Below are positions 44,806 through 53,266 of a stretch of 64,000 bases of DNA, piece by piece. Within the stretch, counting starts at the first letter, position 1, and every line of letters starts with the position of its first letter. A model generated the notes under the pieces. The model did not search any database. It saw nothing but the letters and a program-made list of their open reading frames with translations, and was not told where the DNA came from. Made by a program: the position numbers and the translations under genes. This stretch comes from DATCJA01 sp963734635 (GTDB lineage Bacteria; Acidobacteriota; Vicinamibacteria; Vicinamibacterales; UBA2999). The stretch is taken from positions 1 through 64,000 of the forward strand of contig CAVTIA010000013.1 of NCBI GenBank assembly GCA_963734635.1, given 5' to 3'.

Positions 44806-46052
44806 AATTCGTTGCCGGATTGACTTGCCACCTCTGCGGCGCGACGTATCCGGCCGAGGCGTTCTGGGTTTGCTCCGGATGCCTCGGGCCGTTGGAAGTG
44901 TCGTACGACTACGCCGCAATCCGGAAGACGATCAGCCGGAGCGCGATTGAATCACGACCTCGTTCGCTCTGGCGCTACCTGGAACTGCTACCCGCCCGCG
45001 AGCCGCTCACAGGTTTCAATTCGGGATATACACCTCTCGTTCGTGCGACGCGGCTGGCCCGGGAGTTGGGAGTCGCCGATCTGTATCTCAAGGACGACTC
45101 GGTAAACCACCCCACGTTTTCCTACAAGGACCGGGTCGTATCGATTGCGGCGACGCGCGCCGTGGAGCTCGGGTTTCAGGTATTCGGGTGCGCTTCCACC
45201 GGCAACCTCGCGGGAAGCGTGGCGGCCCACGCCGCTCGACTTGGCCTGCCGTGCTACGTCTTCATTCCTTACGATCTCGAGCCCGGCAAGATTCTGGGTG
45301 CAGCAATCTACGGACCGCACGTCATTGCGATCGAAGGCAACTATGACGACGTGAACCGGCTGTGCACACAGATTGCGGATAGGTACGGGTGGGGCTTCGC
45401 CAACATCAACCTTCGCGCGTACTACGCGGAAGGCGCGAAGACGATGGGCTTTGAAATCGCGGAGCAGCTTGGATGGCGTTTCCCGGATCATGTGGTGTCG
45501 CCAGTGGCGGGCGGCACACTCCTGCCGCGCATCTTCAAGGGATTTCGGGAGCTGCGGGAAGTAGGGCTCGTCGAAGGTGATTTGCCGAAGATTCATGCTG
45601 CGCAGCCTGCCGGTTCGGCGCCGGTCATCAATGCACTGAAGGCGGGGCTCGAGTTTCCGGAGCCGGTGAAACCGAACACGGTTGCAAAGTCGCTGGCCAT
45701 CGGCAATCCGGCAGACGGATTCCAGGTGGTTCGCGTCGTCAAGGAGACCGGAGGCCACGGCGCGGCTGCCAGCGATGCGGAGATTCTCGACGCCGTCCAG
45801 CTCCTCGCCAGGACCGAGGGGATCTTCACCGAGCCCGCCGGCGGCACGACACTCGCGGTGACGAGAACGTTGATAAACAGCGGGGTGATCAAGCCGAACG
45901 AGTCGGTGGTCGTTTGCATTACCGGCAACGGATACAAGACCGTTGAAGTGATGTCCGATCGTGTAGCCGCGCCTATCCGAATCGGCCGCAGCCTGGCCGA
46001 ATTCGAGCGTGTTGTGGGGGGTCGGCTGGGGCTTCAGGCCGCCGCCGGCTGA
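44802..46052 (+). CDS. thrC: Threonine synthase
   Basis: A 416-residue PLP enzyme converting O-phosphohomoserine to threonine. An N-terminal zinc-ribbon (LTCHLCG ... WVCSGCLG) is typical of this class. The PLP lysine is in TFSYKDR; SGNLAGSV-like CASTGNLAGSVAAHAAR binds phosphate; GNGYKTVEV is at the C-terminus. ATG 44802 overlaps the thrB stop. End of the threonine operon; 77 bases later the promoter of the cysG leader begins. Confidence 0.95.
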   Translation: MKFVAGLTCHLCGATYPAEAFWVCSGCLGPLEVSYDYAAIRKTISRSAIESRPRSLWRYLELLPAREPLTGFNSGYTPLVRATRLARELGVADLYLKDDSVNHPTFSYKDRVVSIAATRAVELGFQVFGCASTGNLAGSVAAHAARLGLPCYVFIPYDLEPGKILGAAIYGPHVIAIEGNYDDVNRLCTQIADRYGWGFANINLRAYYAEGAKTMGFEIAEQLGWRFPDHVVSPVAGGTLLPRIFKGFRELREVGLVEGDLPKIHAAQPAGSAPVINALKAGLEFPEPVKPNTVAKSLAIGNPADGFQVVRVVKETGGHGAAASDAEILDAVQLLARTEGIFTEPAGGTTLAVTRTLINSGVIKPNESVVVCITGNGYKTVEVMSDRVAAPIRIGRSLAEFERVVGGRLGLQAAAG

Positions 46053-46090
46053 CAGCCAGGACCTGGAACCAGGAATCCGGACACAGCACC

Positions 46091-46120
46091 TTGCCCGATT
46101 GGCCGTTTACCCGATACAAT
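46091..46120 (+). promoter_or_regulatory. Predicted sigma-70 promoter of the cysG-sir operon
   Basis: -35 TTGCCC (46091-46096), 18-base spacer, -10 TACAAT (46115-46120). The predicted transcription start is A46127 to G46130, at or within three bases of the GTG of the leader ORF. Confidence 0.65.
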
Positions 46121-46129
46121 TCCCCCATC

Positions 46130-46219
46130 GTGCGGAAAACGTGTGGTTGTGAGTGCGCGTGTTGTTGTATGGGAACCAGGGTCCCTGCGCTCTCGGTCCA
46201 CCGTGTCGGTCGTCTGTAA
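46130..46219 (+). CDS. Polycysteine leader peptide
   Basis: A 29-codon ORF, GTG 46130 to TAA 46217-46219. Residues 5-13 read CGCECACCC: six cysteines in nine residues, including three in a row (TGT TGT TGT at 46160-46168). The predicted promoter places the transcript start on or beside the GTG, so translation would be nearly leaderless; there is no Shine-Dalgarno. A strong intrinsic terminator lies 29 bases downstream, just before cysG. Leaderless polycysteine ORFs that regulate cysteine/sulfur operons have been described in mycobacteria. The same logic fits here: slow decoding at Cys codons when charged tRNA-Cys is scarce would alter RNA folding and let transcription pass. Confidence 0.65.
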   Translation: MRKTCGCECACCCMGTRVPALSVHRVGRL

Positions 46220-46247
46220 AACAACCGCAACACGAAAAAGATCGGCG

Positions 46248-46279
46248 GCCTGGGATGCAATCCCGGGCTTTTTGTTTTT
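46248..46279 (+). terminator. Intrinsic terminator (attenuator) in the cysG leader
   Basis: Stem GCCTGGGAT (46248-46256), loop GCA, ATCCCGGGC (46260-46268), nine pairs including one G-U, followed by TTTTTGTTTTT. It ends eight bases before the cysG start, so read-through is needed for cysG expression. Confidence 0.85.
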
Positions 46280-46286
46280 GGGGGGT

Positions 46287-47633
46287 ATGTTTCCAGCATT
46301 TCTGAACCTGCGGTCGCGACGCGCCGTTGTGGTCGGCGGTGGTCCCGTGGCGGCGGGCAAGCTCGAGGCGCTGCTGGCCGCGGGCGCTGCCGTCACCGTG
46401 GTGGCCCCGGACGTCCTTCCCGAGATCGATCGTCCGGGAGTGACGGTGGTCCGCCGACCATTTGAGGACGCGGATCTCGACGGCGCCTGGTGGGTTGTCG
46501 CGGCAGCACCCCCTCACGTCAACAGACGCGTGCGCGCCGCAGCTGACGCTCGGCGCATTTTCGTCAACGCCGTTGACGATCCACTGCACGCGACCGCGTA
46601 TCTGGGCGGGGTAGTGAAACGGGACGGCGTCACGATCGCGATTTCCACCGATGGCCGCGCGCCCGCGCTGTCCGGCCTGCTGCGCGAGGGTATCGACGCG
46701 GTGCTCCCTCGCGATCTCGGTACCTGGCTGTCGGCTGCTGACGCCATCCGGCGAGAGTGGAAAGAGCAGAACGTCCTGATGGAGCGCCGGCGTCCCCAAC
46801 TGCTCGACGCTTTGAACAAGCTGTACGACGGAAGGGGGAAAGGGGAAGCCGGAATCCGTTCCCCGAAGCGCGGATTCGTGTCACTGGTTGGCGCGGGTCC
46901 CGGTGATCCGGGACTCTGGACTGTTCGCGCATTGCGACGACTCGAGGAGGCCGACCTGGTCTTGTACGACGCGCTCGTCGACGCAAACGCGCTTCGCCGC
47001 ACGACCCGGGCCCAGTGCTTCTGTGTGGGTAAGCGCGCGCGCCGGGACAGCGTGCCGCAGGAGACGATTCATCGGCTGATGATCCGCGCCGCGAGTCGGG
47101 GAAAACGAGTGGTACGGCTCAAAGGCGGCGACCCGTTTGTGTTTGGTCGTGGCGGTGAGGAAGCACTGGCTCTCGCCATGGCCGGTATTCCATTCGACGT
47201 GGTGCCGGGCGTTACTACGGCCGTAGCAGCCCCCGAGTTGGCGGGCATCCCGGTGACGCACCGCGGATTGGCATCCGGGTTCCTGGTGATCGCTGGACAC
47301 ACCGCTGCCCAGGTTGATGCTGCCCTCGAAGCGATTCGACCAAATGGCGTGTCAGTGGTCATTCTCATGGGCGTGAGCATACGGGGGCAGCTTGCTTCGC
47401 AGCTGATCGCGCACGGATGGCCGGCCGCAACACCTGCCGCGATCGTCTGCGATGTCTCGACGCCGAATGAGTGGACATGGACCGGGCGCCTCGACCGAAT
47501 GGGCGACGCCGAGGCTCCGGCGGGAGCGGCCGGCGTGCTCGTCGTTGGCGAGGTGGTAAGGATCCGCGAAGCACTGGCCGGCACCGCAGCGGTGAACGAC
47601 GTCAAGACGGGGTCGGACCCCATTACGAGGTGA
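46287..47633 (+). CDS. cysG: Siroheme synthase, CysG type
   Basis: A 448-residue bifunctional enzyme. Residues 1-180 are precorrin-2 dehydrogenase/ferrochelatase (FPAFLNLRSRRAVVVGGGPVAAGK; ISTDGRAPALSGLLRE). Residues 200-435 are uroporphyrinogen-III C-methyltransferase (VSLVGAGPGDPGLWTV; VVRLKGGDPFVFGRGGEE; PGVTTAVAAPELAGIPVTHRG). Together they make the sirohaem cofactor needed by the reductase encoded three bases downstream. ATG 46287 follows a GGGGGG stretch; the frame is open to 46143 but that part is the leader region. Expression is likely controlled by the polycysteine leader and terminator. Confidence 0.93.
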   Translation: MFPAFLNLRSRRAVVVGGGPVAAGKLEALLAAGAAVTVVAPDVLPEIDRPGVTVVRRPFEDADLDGAWWVVAAAPPHVNRRVRAAADARRIFVNAVDDPLHATAYLGGVVKRDGVTIAISTDGRAPALSGLLREGIDAVLPRDLGTWLSAADAIRREWKEQNVLMERRRPQLLDALNKLYDGRGKGEAGIRSPKRGFVSLVGAGPGDPGLWTVRALRRLEEADLVLYDALVDANALRRTTRAQCFCVGKRARRDSVPQETIHRLMIRAASRGKRVVRLKGGDPFVFGRGGEEALALAMAGIPFDVVPGVTTAVAAPELAGIPVTHRGLASGFLVIAGHTAAQVDAALEAIRPNGVSVVILMGVSIRGQLASQLIAHGWPAATPAAIVCDVSTPNEWTWTGRLDRMGDAEAPAGAAGVLVVGEVVRIREALAGTAAVNDVKTGSDPITR

Positions 47634-47636
47634 AAC

Positions 47637-49466
47637 ATGGGCGCCATTGATCATTCGACGGAGGTCGGCCGCGGTCGTCTCTCTTTTGCCGACGAACGGG
47701 ACATCGACGAATTCGTCGACACCCTCGGCAAGTATGAGCGGGGCGAGATTTCAGCCGAGGACTGGCGCAAGTTCCGTCTTCTGCGGGGCACCTACGGGCA
47801 GCGTCAGCCTGAAGCTGTCCACATGATGCGCGTGAAGATTCCACAGGGGGTCCTTACGTCAGCGCAGCTGCGTTCACTCGCGGGCGTCGCGACCAGCTAC
47901 TCTCGCGGGTTCGCTCACATCACTACGCGGCAGAACGTGCAGCTGCATTTCGTGCCGCTCGCGCAGGTCGAAGACGCGATGCGTGCTCTTGCCGACACGG
48001 GACTGACGACGCGCGAGGCCTGCGGCAACTCCGTTCGGAACATCACCGCCTGCCCGTACGCCGGCGTTGCCGAAGGCGAGATTTTCGACGTCACGCCATA
48101 TGCCGAGGCGATGACCAGGTATTTCCTGCGCCATCCGCTCTCGTCGTCTCTGCCCCGAAAATTCAAGATCGCGTTCGAAGGCTGCCCTGAAGACCACGCG
48201 GTTGCCGCGATCCACGACATCGGGTGGCGCGCGCGAGTGGTGAACGGCCGTCGCGGTTTTCGCGTCACGGTCGGCGGAGGAACCGCGATTCTCGTGAACA
48301 CGGGAACGCTTCTTTACGATTTCCTCCCGGTTGAGGAAATGCTCGACGTCGCCGAGGCGGTCATCCGCGTCTTCCATCGCTACGGCGACAGGAAGCACAT
48401 GCAGCGGAATCGCATGAAATTCCTCATAAAGTCGCTGGGCTGGGACGAGTGGCGTGCGCGGTTCGACAAAGCGCTCGAGGAATTTCGCGCTGAAGGGGGA
48501 GCGTCGTTGCCGTTTTCGGCCGCCGCGGTGCCGGTGGAGGAGGCGCCCAGCTGGCCGAAGCCGATTCCGCCGACGCCCAAGATGGCCGCCGCTCTGGCCG
48601 AGACGAGCGTCAAGGGTCCGGGGATCGTGCCGGGCAGCGTACGGCTTCAGACGCTCCCTGATGCGTATGTCAGATGGACCAGGAGCAACGTACAACGTCA
48701 GAGGCAGGCGGGCTACGTCTGCGTCACGGCGCGTCTGCCGCTCGGCGACTTCACAGCAGGGCAGGCGCAGGTGCTGGCCGATCTCGCCGAAGCCTACGGC
48801 GACGGCACCGTGCGATTGAGTATCGATCAGAACGTCATCTTCCGGTGGGTGCCCGCATCAGCCGTCCAGGGGTTCTACGACCGGCTCGATGCCGCAGGGC
48901 TCGCAACGCCGGATGCAGGCACGATTGCGGACGTTACGAGCTGTCCCGGCGCCGAGACCTGTCGCCTCGCCGTGACGCAGTCTCGAGGATTGGGCCGGTT
49001 GCTCATCGAGCACCTGAACGCACATCCCGAACTGGTTGATGCCGTTCCTTCGGGCGACATCAAGATCAGCGGCTGTCCGAACGGATGCGGCCAGCACCAT
49101 ATTTCCGGAATAGGTTTTCAGGGGAGTGTGCGCAAGCTTGGCGGCCGGGCAGTGCCGCAATACTTCGTGCTGGTAGGTGGAGGCGTCACAGATGACCGAG
49201 CGCATTTCGGCAAGGTCGTGTCAAAAGTGCCGGTGCAGCGGCTCACCGACGCCCTCGATCGGCTCGTCAACTTGTATCGGGAACGTCGCGAAGATGGCGA
49301 ATCGCTTGGAGCCTTCTTCCGGCGGTTGCCGCCAACCGTTGCGACCGACGCGCTGAAGGATCTCGCAGAGCTGCGAGCGGAAGACACGGTTCCTGATGAC
49401 TTCATCGACCTCGGGGAAAGCCAGGCTTTCACGCCCGAGGTAATGGACGGAGAGTGCGCCTCGTAG
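47637..49466 (+). CDS. Ferredoxin-type sulfite/nitrite reductase
   Basis: A 609-residue sirohaem/[4Fe-4S] reductase with duplicated NIR/SIR ferredoxin-like half domains (RLLRGTYGQRQ; HITTRQNVQLHFV; RLSIDQNVIFRWV). Cluster cysteines are in TSCPGAETC and SGCPNGCGQ; the sirohaem-region ACPYAG lies in the first half. Sulfite versus nitrite reductase cannot be settled by eye, but the Cys-rich leader of the operon argues for sulfite reduction in cysteine synthesis. The start is three bases after the cysG stop. Confidence 0.9.
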   Translation: MGAIDHSTEVGRGRLSFADERDIDEFVDTLGKYERGEISAEDWRKFRLLRGTYGQRQPEAVHMMRVKIPQGVLTSAQLRSLAGVATSYSRGFAHITTRQNVQLHFVPLAQVEDAMRALADTGLTTREACGNSVRNITACPYAGVAEGEIFDVTPYAEAMTRYFLRHPLSSSLPRKFKIAFEGCPEDHAVAAIHDIGWRARVVNGRRGFRVTVGGGTAILVNTGTLLYDFLPVEEMLDVAEAVIRVFHRYGDRKHMQRNRMKFLIKSLGWDEWRARFDKALEEFRAEGGASLPFSAAAVPVEEAPSWPKPIPPTPKMAAALAETSVKGPGIVPGSVRLQTLPDAYVRWTRSNVQRQRQAGYVCVTARLPLGDFTAGQAQVLADLAEAYGDGTVRLSIDQNVIFRWVPASAVQGFYDRLDAAGLATPDAGTIADVTSCPGAETCRLAVTQSRGLGRLLIEHLNAHPELVDAVPSGDIKISGCPNGCGQHHISGIGFQGSVRKLGGRAVPQYFVLVGGGVTDDRAHFGKVVSKVPVQRLTDALDRLVNLYRERREDGESLGAFFRRLPPTVATDALKDLAELRAEDTVPDDFIDLGESQAFTPEVMDGECAS

Positions 49467-49478
49467 CGGCCTCGTAAA

Positions 49479-49502
49479 CGTAGTGTCCGGCTTTAGCCGG
49501 AC
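49479..49502. repeat. Palindromic repeat, GTCCGGC type
   Basis: CGTAGT followed by GTCCGGCT-TT-AGCCGGAC, 13 bases after the reductase stop; matches copies at 13097 and 38564. Confidence 0.85.
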
Positions 49503-49511
49503 TGAGTCGCG

Positions 49512-49736
49512 CTAGCGCTCCCGGAACCGCTCGATACGCTTCTCTCGTTCCCGCTGCTGGGCTGCATCCGCGTCGGCGCCTTTGGACGGCGCAGGTCGCG
49601 GTTCTTCGGGTGCCGACCGTTTACCACGCGGTTCGCGTTCAACGGTTTTTCGATTCGGAGGTGTGTTCGTCGGCATGTTGCCCCCGGTGGCGACTGCAGT
49701 AACCGCGCCATCGATGACGCGTTGCGGCGTTTCCAT
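49512..49736 (-). CDS. Possible small charged protein
   Basis: A 74-residue ORF from ATG 49736 (an internal ATG at 49676 is preceded by GGGGG). The C-terminal half is highly charged and disordered (APSKGADADAAQQREREKRI). No family is recognised; the ORF fills the gap between the reductase and the ATP-grasp gene. Confidence 0.35.
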   Translation of the reverse strand: METPQRVIDGAVTAVATGGNMPTNTPPNRKTVEREPRGKRSAPEEPRPAPSKGADADAAQQREREKRIERFRER

Positions 49737-49913
49737 ATCCGTCGCGCGCTACGTCCCGTGGGGGGCTCGCGTCGCGACACCAACAGAATCAGGGTGCCGC
49801 GGCCGATATTGTGACTAGCACAAGTCGGGCTCAGACGCGCAGGCTCCGCTCGTCAACGATCGCATCGTATCGAGTATCGTAGAAATAGGAGCGCCAGATC
49901 CGACTGGCCACAC

Positions 49914-50933
49914 ATGAGCAAGCTGAAAATCATCGTGCTCTACGATCGCGTCCTCGTTGAGGACGACGACGACCAGGGCTCGAGCGACAAGTCACCGGTG
50001 GTACGTACGCTCGACAAGAAAGAGGTCGAAGAAGAAGTCGCAGAGACGCTGGTAAAGCTTGGACACGAGCCGGTGATGCATGAGCTCGACGGGACCCAGA
50101 AGAGCCTGCTCGGCCTCGGTCGCATCGACTGCGATCTCGTGTTCAACCTGGCCGAGTCGTTCGCAGACGACGACACGTCGGACTTCAAGATCGCCGCGCT
50201 GCTGGAGCTCCTCGGCAAGAAGTACACCGGCTCGGGCAGCCATGGGTTGATGCTCGCGCAGGACAAAGCCGTCGCCAAAAAGATCTTCGCCTTCCACGGT
50301 ATCCACACGCCCACGTTCGCCAGGTGCTATCGCGGGCGACTTGATTTTTCCCACGACCTGCAGTTTCCCGTCATCGTCAAACCCGCGCGGGAGGACGGCT
50401 CGATTGGCATCGAGTTCAGTGCCGTCGTCAACTCCATCCGGGAGCTGATGGAGCGAATGGATTGGCTGCATGCCAACTTCGACTCACCGGTCCTCATCGA
50501 GGAGTACATCGAAGGCCGCGAGATGTACGTCGGCATCATTGGAAACGACAAGCCCGAAGCGTTGCCGATCATCGAGCTGGATCTTTCCAAACTGCCGGAA
50601 GGAACGCCGAGGATTGCTGCGGCGGAAGTGAAGTGGGGGAAGGGAACGCGGGCGTACCGCGACACGAAATCGGCAATCGCCACGGACCTCGCTGACGAGA
50701 CCGCGCAGGTGCTCCAGCAGACCGCTGTCGCCGCGTACCAGGCGCTGGAGCTGCGCGATTATGGACGCGTGGACATGAGGCTTCAGCCGGACGGCACGGT
50801 GCAGGTTATCGAGGTGAACCCGAATCCGTGGCTTGCATCACGCGCAGAGTTCGCCATGGCCGCGCGGAAGTCGGGACGTACCTACACGCAACTGGTAAGC
50901 GAAATCGTCGAGCTCGCGCTGGCCAGGGCCTGA
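49914..50933 (+). CDS. ATP-grasp ligase related to D-alanine-D-alanine ligase
   Basis: A 339-residue protein. The N-terminal domain (KIIVLYDRVLVEDDDDQG; CDLVFNLAESFADDDTSD) and the ATP-grasp domain (GSGSHGLMLAQDKAVAKKIF; FPVIVKPAREDGSIGIEFSA; VLIEEYIEGREMYVGIIG; RVDMRLQ and VIEVNPNPWLA for Mg) follow the Ddl fold. It is not adjacent to cell-wall genes, and the acidic N-terminal insert is unlike classical Ddl, so it may ligate other amino acids or peptides. Confidence 0.82.
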   Translation: MSKLKIIVLYDRVLVEDDDDQGSSDKSPVVRTLDKKEVEEEVAETLVKLGHEPVMHELDGTQKSLLGLGRIDCDLVFNLAESFADDDTSDFKIAALLELLGKKYTGSGSHGLMLAQDKAVAKKIFAFHGIHTPTFARCYRGRLDFSHDLQFPVIVKPAREDGSIGIEFSAVVNSIRELMERMDWLHANFDSPVLIEEYIEGREMYVGIIGNDKPEALPIIELDLSKLPEGTPRIAAAEVKWGKGTRAYRDTKSAIATDLADETAQVLQQTAVAAYQALELRDYGRVDMRLQPDGTVQVIEVNPNPWLASRAEFAMAARKSGRTYTQLVSEIVELALARA

Positions 50934-50940
50934 CGTCGGT

Positions 50941-51465
50941 CTATCGGATATTCCACCGATACAACGTTCTCGACAATCCATCGGCGCTGGTGAAGACGTC
51001 CACCGCGTCGGGCTCCCAATCGCCTATCGCGAAATTGTGCGACACGATTCGAGCGCCCGGCCGCAGCATCGCGGTGAGCCGCGGCCGCAGCTTCACGTTG
51101 AGGGCGGACACCAGATACAGAGTCACCACGGTTGCATCCGACACGTCCGTCTCGAGAGCGTCCTGAACTCTGAACGTCACGAGATGTTCCACCCCCGCAC
51201 GTTTCGCGTTGGCCTGCGCTTCCTCCACACGTAACGGATCGATGTCCACTCCGACACCGCGCGTGCCGAATGTCTGCGCCGCAGCGATGACGATCCGACC
51301 GTCGCCGCACCCCAGGTCGTACAAAACGTCCTGAGGACCGACGTTTGCGAGCATCAGCATCCGGCTCACGACGTCCGGGGGTGTGGCGACGAACGGGGGG
51401 CGGGGCGGCGCCTGGGCCCACAGAGGCATGGAGAGTAGAAGGAGCGCGGCGCCCATCGGTCGCAT
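50941..51465 (-). CDS. Secreted SAM-dependent methyltransferase
   Basis: A 174-residue protein from ATG 51465 (GGAGG 11 bases upstream) that begins with a signal peptide, MRPMGAALLLLSMPLWAQA. A class I methyltransferase core follows: LYDLGCGDGRIVIAAAQTFG (SAM motif I), VGVDIDPLRVEEAQANAKRA and RFRVQDALETDV. Export of a SAM enzyme is odd since SAM is cytosolic; the segment could act as a membrane anchor with the domain inside. Substrate unknown. It is convergent with the ATP-grasp gene (eight bases between stops). Confidence 0.7.
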   Translation of the reverse strand: MRPMGAALLLLSMPLWAQAPPRPPFVATPPDVVSRMLMLANVGPQDVLYDLGCGDGRIVIAAAQTFGTRGVGVDIDPLRVEEAQANAKRAGVEHLVTFRVQDALETDVSDATVVTLYLVSALNVKLRPRLTAMLRPGARIVSHNFAIGDWEPDAVDVFTSADGLSRTLYRWNIR

Positions 51466-51706
51466 TTTAGACGCGCCTCCATAGACGGCCGGCATGGGCG
51501 AAGCGGCTACGTCCCTATAACGGATCGACTCAAGGTGCTTAGCTCGACCGTATCACCGACCATCGCGTCGCCTGCCATCGGACCGCCACAAATGTCGGAA
51601 ATTGCGAGGTTTACCGGCATCGCGCGATATGTACGGATCGCAGTCGGCCAATGGTCGAATGACAGGGTTGAAATGCCAAAAACGCCGGTTTTTCGGGCAT
51701 TTTCGA

Positions 51707-51735
51707 TTGATCGACCTGTATAGGTGCGTTATACT
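51707..51735 (+). promoter_or_regulatory. Predicted carD promoter
   Basis: -35 TTGATC (51707-51712), 17-base spacer, -10 TATACT (51730-51735), about 60 bases before the carD start. The 200 bases upstream contain no gene. Confidence 0.65.
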
Positions 51736-51794
51736 CGTGGGTGCGGTTTCCCGGCACGAACCGGTCCTACCAACCTTCCTTCAACGGGGGAAAC

Positions 51795-52385
51795 GTGACA
51801 TTCCAGGTCGGCGACAAGGTCATCTACCCGAACCACGGACTCGGCATCGTCGAACGGATCGAAGAAAAAACTATTTTGGGCACCACGTGCGGTTTCTTTC
51901 ACCTCCGAATTGTTTCCAATGACACAACGGTTCTGGTTCCTGTGGCGAACGTGGACAACGTCGGTCTGCGAAAAGCCATCAGCGACGGTGAAGTCGAGCG
52001 GCTGTTCACGCTTTTGAGTGACGGCAGGATCGACAACCACCAGAACTGGAAGGGCCGCTTCAAGGACAACTCCGATAAGATGCGGACCGGCTCCATCTAC
52101 GACATGGCGGACGTGCTCAAGAGCCTGACGTTCCTGAGCAAGTCCAAGAGCCTCTCGTTCCGCGAAAAGCGAATGCTCGATCGGGCGCGCGCTCTCATCG
52201 TTTCCGAGGTGTCGGAAGTGATGCGGGAAAAGGCGCTGGAGATCGAACAGCGCGTCGATCGCGCGCTCGAAAAATGCTTCATCGTGAAGGTCCGCAACAT
52301 GACCCGGCAGGCGGCGCGCGCAAAAATCGCCAAGCCGGTCAAGGCCACAGTCATCGTCACGCGTCGCGCTGCTCGCGCATCGTAA
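51795..52385 (+). CDS. carD: CarD-family transcriptional regulator
   Basis: A 196-residue protein from GTG 51795, preceded by GGGGG; the upstream ORF extension overlaps the promoter region. The N-terminal RNA polymerase-interacting domain begins FQVGDKVIYPNHGLGIVERIE and the C-terminal helical DNA-binding domain contains LSDGRIDNHQNWKGRFKDNSDKM in pieces and LTFLSKSKSLSFREKRML. A basic tail (RAKIAKPVKATV) is extra. CarD/CdnL proteins stabilise open complexes at housekeeping promoters. It has its own promoter and terminator. Confidence 0.93.
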   Translation: MTFQVGDKVIYPNHGLGIVERIEEKTILGTTCGFFHLRIVSNDTTVLVPVANVDNVGLRKAISDGEVERLFTLLSDGRIDNHQNWKGRFKDNSDKMRTGSIYDMADVLKSLTFLSKSKSLSFREKRMLDRARALIVSEVSEVMREKALEIEQRVDRALEKCFIVKVRNMTRQAARAKIAKPVKATVIVTRRAARAS

Positions 52386-52414
52386 CGTCGCTCCTCTTGC
52401 CTTGCCTTCTTCGC

Positions 52415-52447
52415 CGCCCGGGGGCATGTCCCCCGGGCGATTTTTTT
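52415..52447 (+). terminator. Intrinsic terminator after carD
   Basis: CGCCCGGGGG, loop CATGT, CCCCCGGGCG: ten perfect pairs, then A and seven T. Thirty bases after the carD stop. Confidence 0.95.
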
Positions 52448-52534
52448 GTACCGTATGACCCAGACGTCTTGAATGGCCACATTCCTTACACTCGCCTCGT
52501 ATGCTCGGCGGTTTGAGGCGCAGCCTCGCTGGTT

Positions 52535-53266
52535 ATGCCCGAGATGGTCGTAGCTCTTCGCTCGGTCGTCACCTATGCGGTCATCATCGCCTACATCGCG
52601 GTCGCCGGACCTCTTGGGCTTTTCATCGGCGTCGTGTTCCGGTGGAAGCGTGGTCTCTATGCGTTGGGGCACGCCGGAGTGAGTTTGGCGCTGGCCCTCG
52701 CGGGAATTCGTTATCGCGTGGTTGGACGCGAGCATGTGCCAGCGTCGGCGGTGGTCTTCTGCTCGAATCACGAGAGCAATGTTGATCCACCCGTGCTCTT
52801 CACGACCCTCCATCCCTATCTGCACATTCTCTATAAAGCGGAGCTGCGCCAGTTTCCGATCATGAGGACCGTGCTGGACGTCGGGGGATTCGTGCCAATC
52901 GAACGGGCCGACCGCGAGAAAGCCGCCGAATCGATTGCGAGAGGCGCGGAATCTCTACAGGCGGGCAACTCCTTTCTCATCTTTCCCGAAGGCACTCGCA
53001 GCCGTACCGGACAGTTGTTACCGTTCAAAAAGGGTGGTTTCATCATGGCCATCCGGGCACAGGTACCGGTGGTTCCGGTGTCGGTGCAGGGCGGAAGGGC
53101 TGCGATGCGAAGAGGAAGCGCCCTTGTACGCCCCGTTCGCGTCAGCGTGCGAATCGGAAGACCGATTCCAACGACAGGTCTCACCACGGAAAACCGTGAT
53201 GAACTCATTGCGAAGGTACGAGAGGAGATCGAAACGCTGATGAGACAGGGATCGCTTTGGAGCTAA
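52535..53266 (+). CDS. plsC: 1-acyl-sn-glycerol-3-phosphate acyltransferase
   Basis: A 243-residue membrane acyltransferase. Motif I, NHESNVDPP, holds the catalytic His and Asp; motif III is FPEGTRSR; GGFVPIERADREKA and PVVPVSVQGG are motifs II and IV. The N-terminal hydrophobic stretch (YAVIIAYIAVAGPLGLFIGVVF) anchors it. It acylates lysophosphatidate to phosphatidate. Confidence 0.9.
   Translation: MPEMVVALRSVVTYAVIIAYIAVAGPLGLFIGVVFRWKRGLYALGHAGVSLALALAGIRYRVVGREHVPASAVVFCSNHESNVDPPVLFTTLHPYLHILYKAELRQFPIMRTVLDVGGFVPIERADREKAAESIARGAESLQAGNSFLIFPEGTRSRTGQLLPFKKGGFIMAIRAQVPVVPVSVQGGRAAMRRGSALVRPVRVSVRIGRPIPTTGLTTENRDELIAKVREEIETLMRQGSLWS

Noticed and set aside
46143..46286. Longer N-terminus for siroheme synthase
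   Set aside because: This stretch contains the leader ORF and the terminator; family similarity begins at FPAFLNL, and a GGGGGG site precedes ATG 46287.
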